A DNA stretch of 64,000 nucleotides. Source: Streptomyces sp. MMG1121 (GTDB lineage: Bacteria > Actinomycetota > Actinomycetes > Streptomycetales > Streptomycetaceae). The stretch is from contig NZ_LGDV01000001.1 of NCBI RefSeq assembly GCF_001280015.1, forward strand, positions 1-64,000, given 5' to 3'. The position numbers and the translations under genes are program-made. The notes beneath the pieces were generated by a model, which had not been told where the DNA came from, searched no databases, and worked only from the letters and a program-made list of their open reading frames with translations. Positions 1-7,619 of the stretch are shown piece after piece (the stretch's first letter is position 1; each line of letters opens with the position of its first letter).

Positions 1-173
1 GGAGGGGAGGAGGGGAGGAGGGGGGGAGGGGGAGGGCGGGCAAGCGGGGAGAGACCCTCGCTCATGGCGTCCGGTGGTTCGGCCATGGTCGGCGCGCCCT
101 CCTGGCCGTGACCGGGAGTGACGGTGCCGGCGGGCCCGGCCCCGGTGGGACGAGACGGGATGAGGACGTGGTG

Positions 174-653
174 ATGATCGACGGTCCGTACTTCGTGCTG
201 GTCGTGGCGGGGGTCCTCGGCAGCGGGGGGATGGCCGGGGGCTTCTGCGCCTTCTCGGCCTTCGTGATGCGGGGGCTGGCCGCGTTGCCGCCCGCGCAGG
301 GTGTCGCGGCGATGAACGCGATCAATGTGGCCGCGGTACGGCCCGCCTTCATGACGGTGTTCGGGGGCGCGGCAGTGCTGAGCGCGATGATCGCGGTGGT
401 GACGTTCGTGGTGTGGCCGGCGGACGGGACGGTCGAACTGCTGCTGGGCAGCGCGCTGTATCTGTTCGGCGCGTTCGGGCTGACGGTGGTAGCGAACGTC
501 CCCCGCAACGACAGGCTGGCCCGGCTGACCCCGGGGGCACCGGAGGCCGCCGTGTACTGGCCGGTGTACGTGCGCGAGTGGACGTTCTGCAACCACGTCC
601 GCGCCGGCGCCTCCGCCGCGGCCGCCCTCGTCTACGTACTGGCCCTCACCTGA
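174..653 (+). CDS. DUF1772 family membrane protein
   Basis: Small integral membrane protein, 159 aa. Four hydrophobic segments are visible at about residues 6-28, 59-81, 89-109 and 142-158. The loop ANVPRND and the late WTFCNHVR stretch fit the DUF1772 family, which also contains fungal anthrone-oxygenase-like proteins; its role in bacteria is unknown. I start at the ATG because GAGG lies about 8 bases before it; upstream in-frame codons would only add a low-complexity Gly/Pro tail. It lies upstream of gltD on the same strand with a gap of about 140 bp. The family call is good, the function open. Confidence 0.75.
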   Translation: MIDGPYFVLVVAGVLGSGGMAGGFCAFSAFVMRGLAALPPAQGVAAMNAINVAAVRPAFMTVFGGAAVLSAMIAVVTFVVWPADGTVELLLGSALYLFGAFGLTVVANVPRNDRLARLTPGAPEAAVYWPVYVREWTFCNHVRAGASAAAALVYVLALT

Positions 654-794
654 GAGGTCGCGGATCGTCCCAGGAGGGCCCGGCCTCGGCTCGTCCCGGC
701 AGGGCCCCGGGGGCAAGGCGCTGTCCGCCGCTCTGCGCGACCCGTGGGGCGGACGTATCGTGGCCGCAGGAGTGCCGGAAGAGTGGCGGCGATC

Positions 795-2282
795 ATGGCC
801 GATCCCAAGGGTTTCATGACCACGCCGCGCCAGGAGTGGGCGCGGCGGCCCGTCGAGGAGCGGGTGCGGGACTGGGACGAGGTGTATGTCCCGGGAGCGC
901 TGCTGCCCATCATCAGCAAACAGGCCGACCGCTGTATGGACTGCGGCGTTCCGTTCTGCCACGACGCCTGTCCGCTGGGCAATCTGATCCCCGAGTGGAA
1001 CGACCTGGTCTCGCGGGAGGACTGGCGGGCGGCCAGCGACCGGCTGCACGCGACGAACAACTTCCCCGAGTTCACCGGGCGGTTGTGTCCGGCGCCCTGT
1101 GAGGCGGGGTGCGTGCTCGCGATCAATCAGCCGGCCGTGACCATCAAGAACGTCGAGTGCGCGATCGCCGACCGGTCCTGGGAGGAAGGTTTCATCCCGG
1201 CGCGGCAGCCCGAGCGGCTGTCGGGGAGGACGGTCGCCGTCATCGGTTCCGGGCCCACCGGCCTCGCCGCGGCGCAGCAGCTGACGCGGGCCGGGCACAC
1301 GGTCGCCGTGTACGAGAGGGACGACCGGCTCGGCGGACTGATGCGGTACGGCATTCCCGAGTTCAAGATGGAGAAGCGCCATCTGGAGCGGCGGATCGGG
1401 CAGATGCGGGCCGAGGGCACGAAGTTCCGTACGTCGACGGTGGTCGGGCGGGATGTCGGCGCGGTGGAGTTGCGCGACCGGTACGACGCCGTCGTCGTCG
1501 CGACGGGTGCGACGGCGTGGCGGGAACTTCCGGTGCCGGGCCGGGCGTTGGACGGGATACACCAGGCGATGGAGTATCTGCCGCTGGCCAATCGGGTGTG
1601 CGAGGGGGATCTGGAGGCTTCACCACTGTCGGCGGCCGGCCGGCACGTCGTGATCGTCGGCGGCGGGGACACCGGCGCGGACTGTCTGGGGACCGCGGTG
1701 CGCGAGGGGGCCGCGTCCGTGACCCAGCTGGACATCTACGCGCAGCCGGATGCCGATCGCGACGAGGACACCGAGCCATGGCCGACGTACCCGAAGATCT
1801 ACCGGCTGTCGGCCGCGCACGAGGAGGCGCGGGATCTGTGTACGGCACCGGCGGCGGACGCGGACGCGCGACTGTTCGCGGCGTCCACGCTCCGCTTCAC
1901 CGGGGACGACGGCGGGCGGGTGCGGTCGCTGCATCTGGTGGAGGTCGACGAGCGGCGGCTGCCGGTGCCGGGCAGCGAGCGGACGCTCCCCGCCGATCTC
2001 GTGCTGCTCGCCCTCGGGTTCTCCGGACCGGACCAGGAGGACGGGCTGATCGGGCAGTTGGGGCTGGTGCTCGCTCCGCGCGGCACGATCGCCCGGGACG
2101 ACGGCTTCGCGACGAATGTCCCCGGGGTGTTCGCCGCCGGGGACGCGGCACGCGGGCAGTCGCTCATCGTCTGGGCGATCGCGGAGGGGCGGTCGGTGGC
2201 GGCGGCCGTCGACCGCTATCTGACGGGGAGTTCACGACTGCCCGCGCCGGTCTTTCCGGGAGACCGGCCGATGAGGGTGTAG
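795..2282 (+). CDS. gltD: Glutamate synthase (NADPH) small subunit
   Basis: Beta subunit of glutamate synthase, 495 aa, normal length. It takes electrons from NADPH through FAD and Fe-S clusters to the large subunit, which makes glutamate from glutamine and 2-oxoglutarate. Visible: N-terminal cluster cysteines C47, C50, C55 and C59 (CMDCGVPFC), a second set C98, C102 and C106, an FAD dinucleotide fold (IGSGPTGLAA), a second fold for NADPH (VIVGGGDTGAD), and a C-terminal AAGDAARGQS motif. The start MADPKGFM is chosen over upstream codons that lack family similarity. The large subunit gltB is not beside it in this window, which is unusual. The stop codon lies inside a 29-bp tandem duplication. 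Confidence 0.93.
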   Translation: MADPKGFMTTPRQEWARRPVEERVRDWDEVYVPGALLPIISKQADRCMDCGVPFCHDACPLGNLIPEWNDLVSREDWRAASDRLHATNNFPEFTGRLCPAPCEAGCVLAINQPAVTIKNVECAIADRSWEEGFIPARQPERLSGRTVAVIGSGPTGLAAAQQLTRAGHTVAVYERDDRLGGLMRYGIPEFKMEKRHLERRIGQMRAEGTKFRTSTVVGRDVGAVELRDRYDAVVVATGATAWRELPVPGRALDGIHQAMEYLPLANRVCEGDLEASPLSAAGRHVVIVGGGDTGADCLGTAVREGAASVTQLDIYAQPDADRDEDTEPWPTYPKIYRLSAAHEEARDLCTAPAADADARLFAASTLRFTGDDGGRVRSLHLVEVDERRLPVPGSERTLPADLVLLALGFSGPDQEDGLIGQLGLVLAPRGTIARDDGFATNVPGVFAAGDAARGQSLIVWAIAEGRSVAAAVDRYLTGSSRLPAPVFPGDRPMRV

Positions 2283-2312
2283 ATCCGGGAGACCGGCCGA
2301 AGAGGGTGTAGA
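2255..2312. repeat. 29-bp tandem duplication over the gltD stop
   Basis: Two adjacent 29-bp units (2255-2283 and 2284-2312) differ at one base. Each contains the core GGGAGACCGGCCGA. The TAG of gltD ends the first unit, so the second copy lies just outside the reading frame. This looks like a recent slippage duplication. Confidence 0.9.
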
Positions 2313-2339
2313 TGAGGGTTCGCCTCCGCCGGAAAACCG

Positions 2340-2858
2340 TCAGCCGTTCCGCTCGTCCGTTCCCGCCACCTTGCCCGTCGCCAGGGCCACCCGGTTCCAG
2401 GTGTTGATCGCGAGGACCAGGGCGAGGACGTGGGCCAGTTCTTCCTCCTGGAAGTGGGCGGCGGCCTCGGCGTAGACGGTGTCGGGGACGCCGCCGTCGG
2501 CGACCAGGGTCACCGCTTCCGTCAGTGCGAGGGCGGCCTGTTCCTTCGGGGTGAAGAAGTGCCGGGCCTCTCGCCAGACGGCGACCATGTGGAGCCGGTC
2601 CTCGCTCTCGCCGGCCTCGCGGGCGTCGTTCGTGTGCATGTGCAGGCAGTAGGCGCAGTGGTTGAGGTGCGAGGCGCGGATCTGGATCAGCTCGACCAGC
2701 GCGGGGTCGAGGCCTGCGCGGGCGGCGGCGTCGAAGCCGATGACGGCGCGGAAGACCTTCGGCGCGGCCTTCGCGAAGTCCAGTCGGGTGCGGCCGGTCT
2801 TGGCGGTGGCGATCGCGCTGGTGAGGTCGGCTGCCGTGGTGATCGTGTTCGTCGTCAT
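2340..2858 (-). CDS. Carboxymuconolactone decarboxylase (AhpD-like) family protein
   Basis: 172 aa, all-helical protein of the CMD/AhpD superfamily. The redox motif HCAYCLHMH carries C68 and C71 with H75 after it, the arrangement used by alkylhydroperoxidase AhpD-type proteins to reduce peroxides through a dithiol. It is divergent from the MocR-type regulator at 2905 with only 46 bp between the starts, so it is the likely target of that regulator. It converges on gltD. The peroxidase role is inferred from the CxxC motif; the real substrate is unknown. Confidence 0.85.
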   Translation of the reverse strand: MTTNTITTAADLTSAIATAKTGRTRLDFAKAAPKVFRAVIGFDAAARAGLDPALVELIQIRASHLNHCAYCLHMHTNDAREAGESEDRLHMVAVWREARHFFTPKEQAALALTEAVTLVADGGVPDTVYAEAAAHFQEEELAHVLALVLAINTWNRVALATGKVAGTDERNG

Positions 2859-2904
2859 GGCTTCACGCTACGGATCGGAAAGACCGGCTGTAGGGTGCAT
2901 TTCC
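2859..2904. promoter_or_regulatory. Shared divergent promoter, AhpD-like / MocR
   Basis: Only 46 bp separate the two start codons, so both promoters must overlap here. On the plus strand TAGGGT at 2891-2896 is a plausible -10 element and would give a very short leader to the ATG at 2905. On the minus strand TAGCGT next to the ATG is the best -10 candidate. MocR-type regulators commonly control a divergent neighbour; no clear operator was identified. Confidence 0.4.
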
Positions 2905-4326
2905 ATGACGGAATCGTGGGTCAATTCCGCGGAGCGGATCGGCGCCGACCTGCATCTGGAGCTGTCGGGTCCGGGCGGGCGGCGGGCGGCGCTGATCGGG
3001 GCGCTGCGGGAGGCCGTGCGTGGTGGACGGCTGGCCCCCGGCACCCGCCTGCCGCCGTACCGTTCGCTCGCCGCCGACCTGGGCGTGGCCCGCAACACCG
3101 TGGCGGACGCGTACGCGGAGCTGGTCGCGGAGGGCTGGCTGACCGCCCGCCAGGGGTCGGGCACCCGGGTGGCCGAGCGTGCGGAGCCGCCGCGCGGCGC
3201 GGCACGGACCCCTGTGAAAACACCTGCACGCGCGCGTGGGCCGCGGCACGATCTGCGGCAGGGCACGCCGGACGCCTCGGCGTTCCCGCGGGCGGCCTGG
3301 GCGGCCGCCTACCGGCGGGCGCTGCAGGCGGCACCGAGCGAGGCGTTCGGACCGGGGGATCCGGCCGGGCGGCGCGAGCTGCGGGAGGCGCTGGCGGAAT
3401 ATCTGGCACGCGCGCGTGGCGTGCGGACCGGGCCGGACCGGATCGTCGTCTGCTCGGGCTTCGCGCACGCGCTGCGGCTGCTGTTCGGCCAGGGTCCGGG
3501 CGGGGTGCTGCGCGGTCCGCTGGCCGTGGAGGCGTACGGGCTGGACTTCCACCGGGAGCTGCTCGCGACGGCCGGCGTGCGGACGGTGCCGCTGCCGCTG
3601 GACGGGGACGGCGCGCGTGTGGACGTACTGGGGCGGGAGCGGGCCGTGCTGCTCACGCCCGCGCACCAGTTCCCGACCGGTGGTCCGCTGCATCCGGAAC
3701 GCCGGGCGGCCGTGATCGACTGGGCACGCGCGCGGGGGACGGTGGTGCTGGAGGACGACTACGACGGCGAGTTCCGCTACGACCGCAGGCCCGTCGGCGC
3801 TCTCCAGGGTCTCGACCCGGAGCGGGTGATCCATGTCGGGTCGGTCAGCAAGAGCCTGTCCCCGGCGCTGCGGCTGGGCTGGATGGTACTGCCGGAGCGG
3901 TACGTCGGGCCCGCGCTCGCGGCGAAGGGCGAGCGGGAGGGCTGGGCGAGCGTCCTGGACCAGCTCGCGCTCGCGGAGTTCATCGTCTCCGGAGCCTACG
4001 ACCGTCATGTGCGCCGTATGCGGCAGCGCTACCGGCACCGGCGTGACCGGCTCGTCGCCGCGCTCGCCGCGCAGGCCCCGCACGTCGAGGTGACGGGTGT
4101 CGCGGCCGGTCTGCACGCGGTACTGCGGCTGCCGCCGGGCACCGAGCGGTCCACGGTGAAGGCCGCCGCGTGGCAGGGCGTCGCCCTGGACGGCCTCGCC
4201 GCGTTCCGGCATCCACGGACGGAGGCGACGGCGGGCGACGGTCTGGTGGTCGGCTACGCGGCCCCCGCCGAACACGCCTACGGCGCGGCGCTGGAGGCGC
4301 TGTGCGGGGTGCTGCCGCCGGGGTGA
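2905..4326 (+). CDS. MocR-type GntR regulator with aminotransferase domain
   Basis: 473 aa. Residues 10-95 form a GntR winged helix (LPPYRSLAADLGVARNTV). The rest is a class I aminotransferase-like domain that binds PLP: EDDYDGEFRYD near 283-293 and the Schiff-base lysine K316 in VGSVSKSLSP. These regulators (PdxR, GabR, TauR) sense vitamin B6 or amines and often activate or repress a divergent gene, here the AhpD-like gene. The ATG at 2905 is preferred; upstream in-frame codons overlap the neighbour. Two copies of the palindrome CACGCGCGCGTG lie in the coding sequence. The ligand cannot be told from sequence. Confidence 0.9.
   Translation: MTESWVNSAERIGADLHLELSGPGGRRAALIGALREAVRGGRLAPGTRLPPYRSLAADLGVARNTVADAYAELVAEGWLTARQGSGTRVAERAEPPRGAARTPVKTPARARGPRHDLRQGTPDASAFPRAAWAAAYRRALQAAPSEAFGPGDPAGRRELREALAEYLARARGVRTGPDRIVVCSGFAHALRLLFGQGPGGVLRGPLAVEAYGLDFHRELLATAGVRTVPLPLDGDGARVDVLGRERAVLLTPAHQFPTGGPLHPERRAAVIDWARARGTVVLEDDYDGEFRYDRRPVGALQGLDPERVIHVGSVSKSLSPALRLGWMVLPERYVGPALAAKGEREGWASVLDQLALAEFIVSGAYDRHVRRMRQRYRHRRDRLVAALAAQAPHVEVTGVAAGLHAVLRLPPGTERSTVKAAAWQGVALDGLAAFRHPRTEATAGDGLVVGYAAPAEHAYGAALEALCGVLPPG
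3227..3238. repeat. Iterated palindrome CACGCGCGCGTG (first of eight)
   Basis: Perfect 12-bp palindrome. The same 12 bases occur at 3407-3418, 32424-32435, 34199-34210, 34529-34540, 46021-46032, 61124-61135 and 63956-63967. The 10-bp core ACGCGCGCGT occurs again at 27960, 32396, 44543 and 63664. Most copies sit inside genes, often encoding Ala-Arg-Ala-Arg or His-Ala-Arg-Val. Confidence 0.85.
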
Positions 4327-4441
4327 GGGGTGGGCGGCCGGCAGACGGAGGGCGGCGTTGACGTAGACCTTCGCGGCCAGGCTGCCAACGCCGGTCAGGC
4401 GACCGGGACTTTGGCGAGGTGCCGGCAATCGAACCCAGAAC

Positions 4442-4516
4442 GGGAGCCGGTGACCGGACCCTGGGCGGGAGCCGGTGACCAGGCCCTGGGCGGATGCCGG
4501 TGACCGGGACGGGGGC
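4442..4516. repeat. Three tandem 25-bp repeats in a gene-free gap
   Basis: The gap 4327-4635 between the MocR gene and the DUF397 gene holds three head-to-tail copies of a 25-bp unit (4442-4466, 4467-4491, 4492-4516) sharing GCCGGTGACC. The third copy is more diverged. No open frame with convincing codon use crosses it and I see no gene in the rest of this gap. Confidence 0.8.
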
Positions 4517-4635
4517 CGAGCAGTCGGGCTGCCCGCCGGCCAGACGAGCGACCAGTACGGCCCCCGCGGCAACAGGTGTTCAAGTCAGCAACGGATTAAG
4601 GAAGTTGACTGAAAAACAAGAAGCACTGGCAGGGC

Positions 4636-4890
4636 TCAGGACAGCAGAAAGTCGGCCTCCCCCGCCTTGGCGCCCTCGATGAACGCGGTCATCTCGTCCG
4701 TGGTGTAGATCAGCGCAGGCCCGTCCGGGTCGGTGGACTGGCGCACGGCGATCCGGCCGTCGGCCAGCTTCATCGCCTCCAGGCAGTTTCCGCCGTTGCC
4801 GCCGCTCCAGGGCTTGTGCCAGCCCTCGCTGCCCAGCTCCCGCGCGGGCATGCCGTTGTAGACCTGTCCGCGCGGCTTGATGCGATCCAT
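4636..4890 (-). CDS. DUF397 domain protein
   Basis: 84 aa, acidic. Features SGGNGGNCLEAM and the RQSTDPDGP stretch are typical DUF397. These small proteins are found beside XRE regulators in streptomycetes and have been linked to developmental control (WhiJ-type loci) or to toxin-antitoxin-like pairs. The ATG directly abuts the TGA of the XRE gene at 4891, so translation is coupled. Partner of the upstream regulator is the likely role; molecular activity is unknown. Confidence 0.88.
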   Translation of the reverse strand: MDRIKPRGQVYNGMPARELGSEGWHKPWSGGNGGNCLEAMKLADGRIAVRQSTDPDGPALIYTTDEMTAFIEGAKAGEADFLLS

Positions 4891-5751
4891 TCACAGCTCC
4901 TTGCGGAGATCCTGGAGGATCTCCTTCGTGCGTTGCGCCGTAGCGGCCTGTGCCGCCATGCGGTCCATGACCTCGAGATGGGTCGCCACCTCGGTGCGCG
5001 CGTCCAGGTAGACGGCGCCGGTCAGGTACTCGCTGTAGACCATGTCCGGCAGTTCTGACATGGCGAATCGGAACAGCACGAAGGGCCCGTACGTCCCGGG
5101 GTGGGGCCCGTTGGCGAACGGGGCCACCTGGAGCGTCACGTGGGGCAGCTTCATGGCCTCCAGCAACCTTTCGATCTGCGCGCGCATCACCTCCGGGCCG
5201 CCGACCTGGCGGCGCAGGGCGGTCTCGTCCATCACCGCCCAGAAGCGGGGGGCGTCGGGACGGGTCAGCAGGTCCTGGCGTTGCATGCGCAGCGCGACGT
5301 GCCGTTCGATGTCGTCCGGGCTGGTCTGGCCGATGGCACCGGACTTGAGCACACCGCGCGCGTAGTCCTCGGTCTGGAGCAGGCCGGGGACGAAGTGGGG
5401 CTCGTACGAGCGGATCAGGCTCGCCGCGCCCTCCAGGCTGACGTACATCGAGAACCAGCCCGGCAGGATGTCGTGGAACCGCTGCCACCAGCCGGGTCGG
5501 TTGGCCTCCTCGGCGAGCTGGACGAAGAGGTCGGCCTCCTCGTCGGGGACGCCGTAGGCCTTCAGCAGGAGTTGCAGGTACGGGATCTTGAGGGCGACCT
5601 CGGCCATCTCCATACGGCGGATGGTGGCGGGCGCGACACGCAGCACGCGGGCGGCCTCCTCGCGCTTCAGCCCGGCGCGTTCCCGCAGGTCCAGCAGGCG
5701 TCGGCCGAGGACCACCTGACCCACCGTCGGCGCGGACCGCGGCTCGCTCAC
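4891..5751 (-). CDS. XRE regulator with DUF5753 (Scr1/WhiJ-type)
   Basis: 286 aa. An N-terminal helix-turn-helix at about residues 12-65 (LRERAGLKREEAARVLRVAP) is followed by a DUF5753 domain with the usual EPHFVPGLLQTEDYAR motif. This is the streptomycete XRE family paired with DUF397 proteins and called Scr1-type antitoxin-like or WhiJ-like. The GTG start at 5751 has GGAGG about 6 bases before it. It lies back to back with the ATPase gene at 5985, giving the three-part arrangement seen at whiJ-like loci. The target is unknown. Confidence 0.9.
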   Translation of the reverse strand: MSEPRSAPTVGQVVLGRRLLDLRERAGLKREEAARVLRVAPATIRRMEMAEVALKIPYLQLLLKAYGVPDEEADLFVQLAEEANRPGWWQRFHDILPGWFSMYVSLEGAASLIRSYEPHFVPGLLQTEDYARGVLKSGAIGQTSPDDIERHVALRMQRQDLLTRPDAPRFWAVMDETALRRQVGGPEVMRAQIERLLEAMKLPHVTLQVAPFANGPHPGTYGPFVLFRFAMSELPDMVYSEYLTGAVYLDARTEVATHLEVMDRMAAQAATAQRTKEILQDLRKEL

Positions 5752-5984
5752 GCTGTCACCTCCACCGAAAGCCTCACTCCACCAAAGCCTGGACCGAAAT
5801 GTTTTCCGACAGCCCTGCGGCGCCATTCGAAGATTCATTCGAAGACCGGGGTGGTTCTCCGATGACCCCAATTGGCGCCGCTCGACGTGCTGTTGCGAGC
5901 AGTCTGCCACGGCCCTTGACCGAGTCACACAGCACTCTGCATTTTTCAGAGTGGCACTTGCCAAGTGTTCACGGCGGGGAGATA

Positions 5985-6914
5985 GTGGCAAGCGTGATTC
6001 CGTCCGCGCCCTTAGGAACAGACGCCGCCGCAGACCGTCCCGGTCTCGGTGCCGCGTCGGCGACAGCCCCTCAGCGGGGTGCCGCCGAGCGCCGGTTCCG
6101 CTTCGAGCTGGCCGCACACCCGGGTTCCGTCGCCAGGGCGAGACGCCTGGCGCAGGCCCGGCTGACCGGCTGGTCGGTGTGCGCGGACACCTGCGACAGC
6201 GCGGCCCTGGTCATATCCGAGCTGGTCACGAACGCGATCGTGCACACCGCGAGCAGCCATGTCGTGTGTGAGCTGCACGATCACGACGACGTCCTGCGCA
6301 TAGCCGTACGCGACGAGGGCTGTGCTCCCGGCGAACCCCGCCCGTCCCCACAGCGACCGGACGAGGAGCACGGGAGGGGATTGCTTCTCGTCGACGCGCT
6401 GTGCCGGGCCTGGGGTGCGCAGGAGCACGGCCCTGGCCTGCTGGTCTGGGCCGAGCTGCCGCGGCACACCGACGCGGCGCACGACACCGCCGCACCGCAC
6501 AACGACCTCGGCTGGGGCGCCCGCCCCAAGCCGGCCCGGTCGGACGACTCCCGCGAGGACGAACCGGCAGGGGCCAGCCACGAGGGCTCGGAGCAGCCCG
6601 GGCACGGCGCTGCGGAACGCGATCCCCAGGCGGCTCCGGAGCAGCGGCCGGACCACGAGGCTCACGGGGTCGTGGAGCAGCTCGGCCGTACGGCATCCGG
6701 GCAGCCCCTGTCCCGGGCACCCGAGCGGCAGCACCGGTACCCGGCGCCGGAACAGTGGCTGTATCAGGCGCCCGAGCAGCACCGCCACGGGATACCCGAG
6801 CAGTATCGGCACAGCGCGCCGGAGCCACCGCACCGGCACCGGCCCCTGGACCGTCCCTGGCACCAGCCGCCGCACCGGGCGCCCGGGCAGCGCCGCGCCG
6901 GGGAGCGCCCGTGA
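5985..6914 (+). CDS. Anti-sigma-type ATP-binding protein (HATPase_c)
   Basis: 309 aa. Residues 35-160 form a GHKL ATPase like RsbW/SpoIIAB: N-box SELVTNAIVHT with N83, VRDEG at 108-112 and GRGLLLV at 130-136. Such proteins can phosphorylate anti-anti-sigma partners or bind sigma factors. The tail 164-309 is low-complexity, rich in His, Gln, Arg and Pro, with repeated APEQ/APER steps; that is unusual. The start is ambiguous: GTG at 5985 gives ASVIPSAP, and another GTG at 5994 is in frame; GGAG at 5978-5981 fits neither ideally. Its TGA overlaps the next GTG. Cytoplasmic regulator by inference. Confidence 0.85.
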   Translation: MASVIPSAPLGTDAAADRPGLGAASATAPQRGAAERRFRFELAAHPGSVARARRLAQARLTGWSVCADTCDSAALVISELVTNAIVHTASSHVVCELHDHDDVLRIAVRDEGCAPGEPRPSPQRPDEEHGRGLLLVDALCRAWGAQEHGPGLLVWAELPRHTDAAHDTAAPHNDLGWGARPKPARSDDSREDEPAGASHEGSEQPGHGAAERDPQAAPEQRPDHEAHGVVEQLGRTASGQPLSRAPERQHRYPAPEQWLYQAPEQHRHGIPEQYRHSAPEPPHRHRPLDRPWHQPPHRAPGQRRAGERP

Positions 6915-7420
6915 CCGGCGGATCCGACGCCGCGCACGCGGACCGGAACGGGGCGCAGGCCGTGGGCTCCTTTTCCGGCTCCGGCTCCGGCTCCGGCTCC
7001 GGGCCAGGCTCCGAGCGTCCGATCGGTCTCGACACCCTCGTGCGTCTCCAGCGTCGGCGGCCCGTCCCGGACGCGCCCCGTCGGCTTCTGCTGCCGGAGG
7101 GCATGACCGTCCCGCTGGGCTGTGACGCCGTAGCCGTGCCGGACCGCCTCGGACCGCTCGTCGTGCCCCGGCTGCCCCGGCTGGGCTGTGTGTACACCGA
7201 CGGCGCGCGCTGGTGGTGGATCGTTCCGTCGGACTCCGACTACGCCCTGCCCTGGCCGTCTCCCGCCCTGTACGCCCCCGGCGCCCTGGTCACCGGCCCC
7301 GCCCGGCTCATCCACCGGCCCGAGGGCACGGTCCCGTACACCCCGCCGATCCCGCTGTACCTGTCCCTGTGCCGGGTGCTCGGGACGGCCCCGGACTGGT
7401 CACGGGCGGTTCCGGCGTAG
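6911..7420 (+). CDS. Conserved hypothetical protein coupled to the ATPase
   Basis: 169 aa, starting at a GTG whose last base overlaps the TGA of the ATPase gene (GTGA), so the two are translationally coupled. The N-terminus holds a Ser-Gly run made by a hexanucleotide repeat at 6973-7002. The remainder (VRLQRRRPVP, then LPEGMTVPLGCDAV and WWWIVPSDSDYALPWP) looks like one folded domain rich in Pro and Trp. I know no named family for it. It is a candidate partner or target of the ATPase because of the coupling. Confidence 0.7.
   Translation: MTGGSDAAHADRNGAQAVGSFSGSGSGSGSGPGSERPIGLDTLVRLQRRRPVPDAPRRLLLPEGMTVPLGCDAVAVPDRLGPLVVPRLPRLGCVYTDGARWWWIVPSDSDYALPWPSPALYAPGALVTGPARLIHRPEGTVPYTPPIPLYLSLCRVLGTAPDWSRAVPA
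6973..7002 (+). repeat. Hexanucleotide repeat TCCGGC coding Ser-Gly
   Basis: About five tandem copies of TCCGGC within the coding region at 6911. The unit length keeps the frame, so gain or loss would change only the length of the Ser-Gly linker. Confidence 0.8.
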
Positions 7421-7619
7421 GCGCGGCTCCTGCCGACGGGTCGGCCTCCTGCCCGGTGTCCCGGTCCCGGTTCCCCCCGGCCCGGTGTCCCCGCGAAGCC
7501 TTCCGGCAGAGTCCCGCCGCACGCCCCCGTCATCCTCCCCGCACTCCCCCACGCGCCCTGCCCCGCCCCTGGCCCGCCCCGCGATAGTGGCTCTTTCGCC
7601 AAGGTCCGGGAGGTCAGTG

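Noticed and set aside
1-107. Purine-rich start of the window as a regulatory element
   Set aside because: It is a plain G/A low-complexity run at the edge; nothing more can be said without upstream sequence.
632-1126. Minus-strand frame over the start of gltD
   Set aside because: Serine/arginine-rich shadow product overlapping a well supported gene.
4442-4516. Possible CRISPR array
   Set aside because: The repeats are directly adjacent with no spacers, and no cas genes are present.
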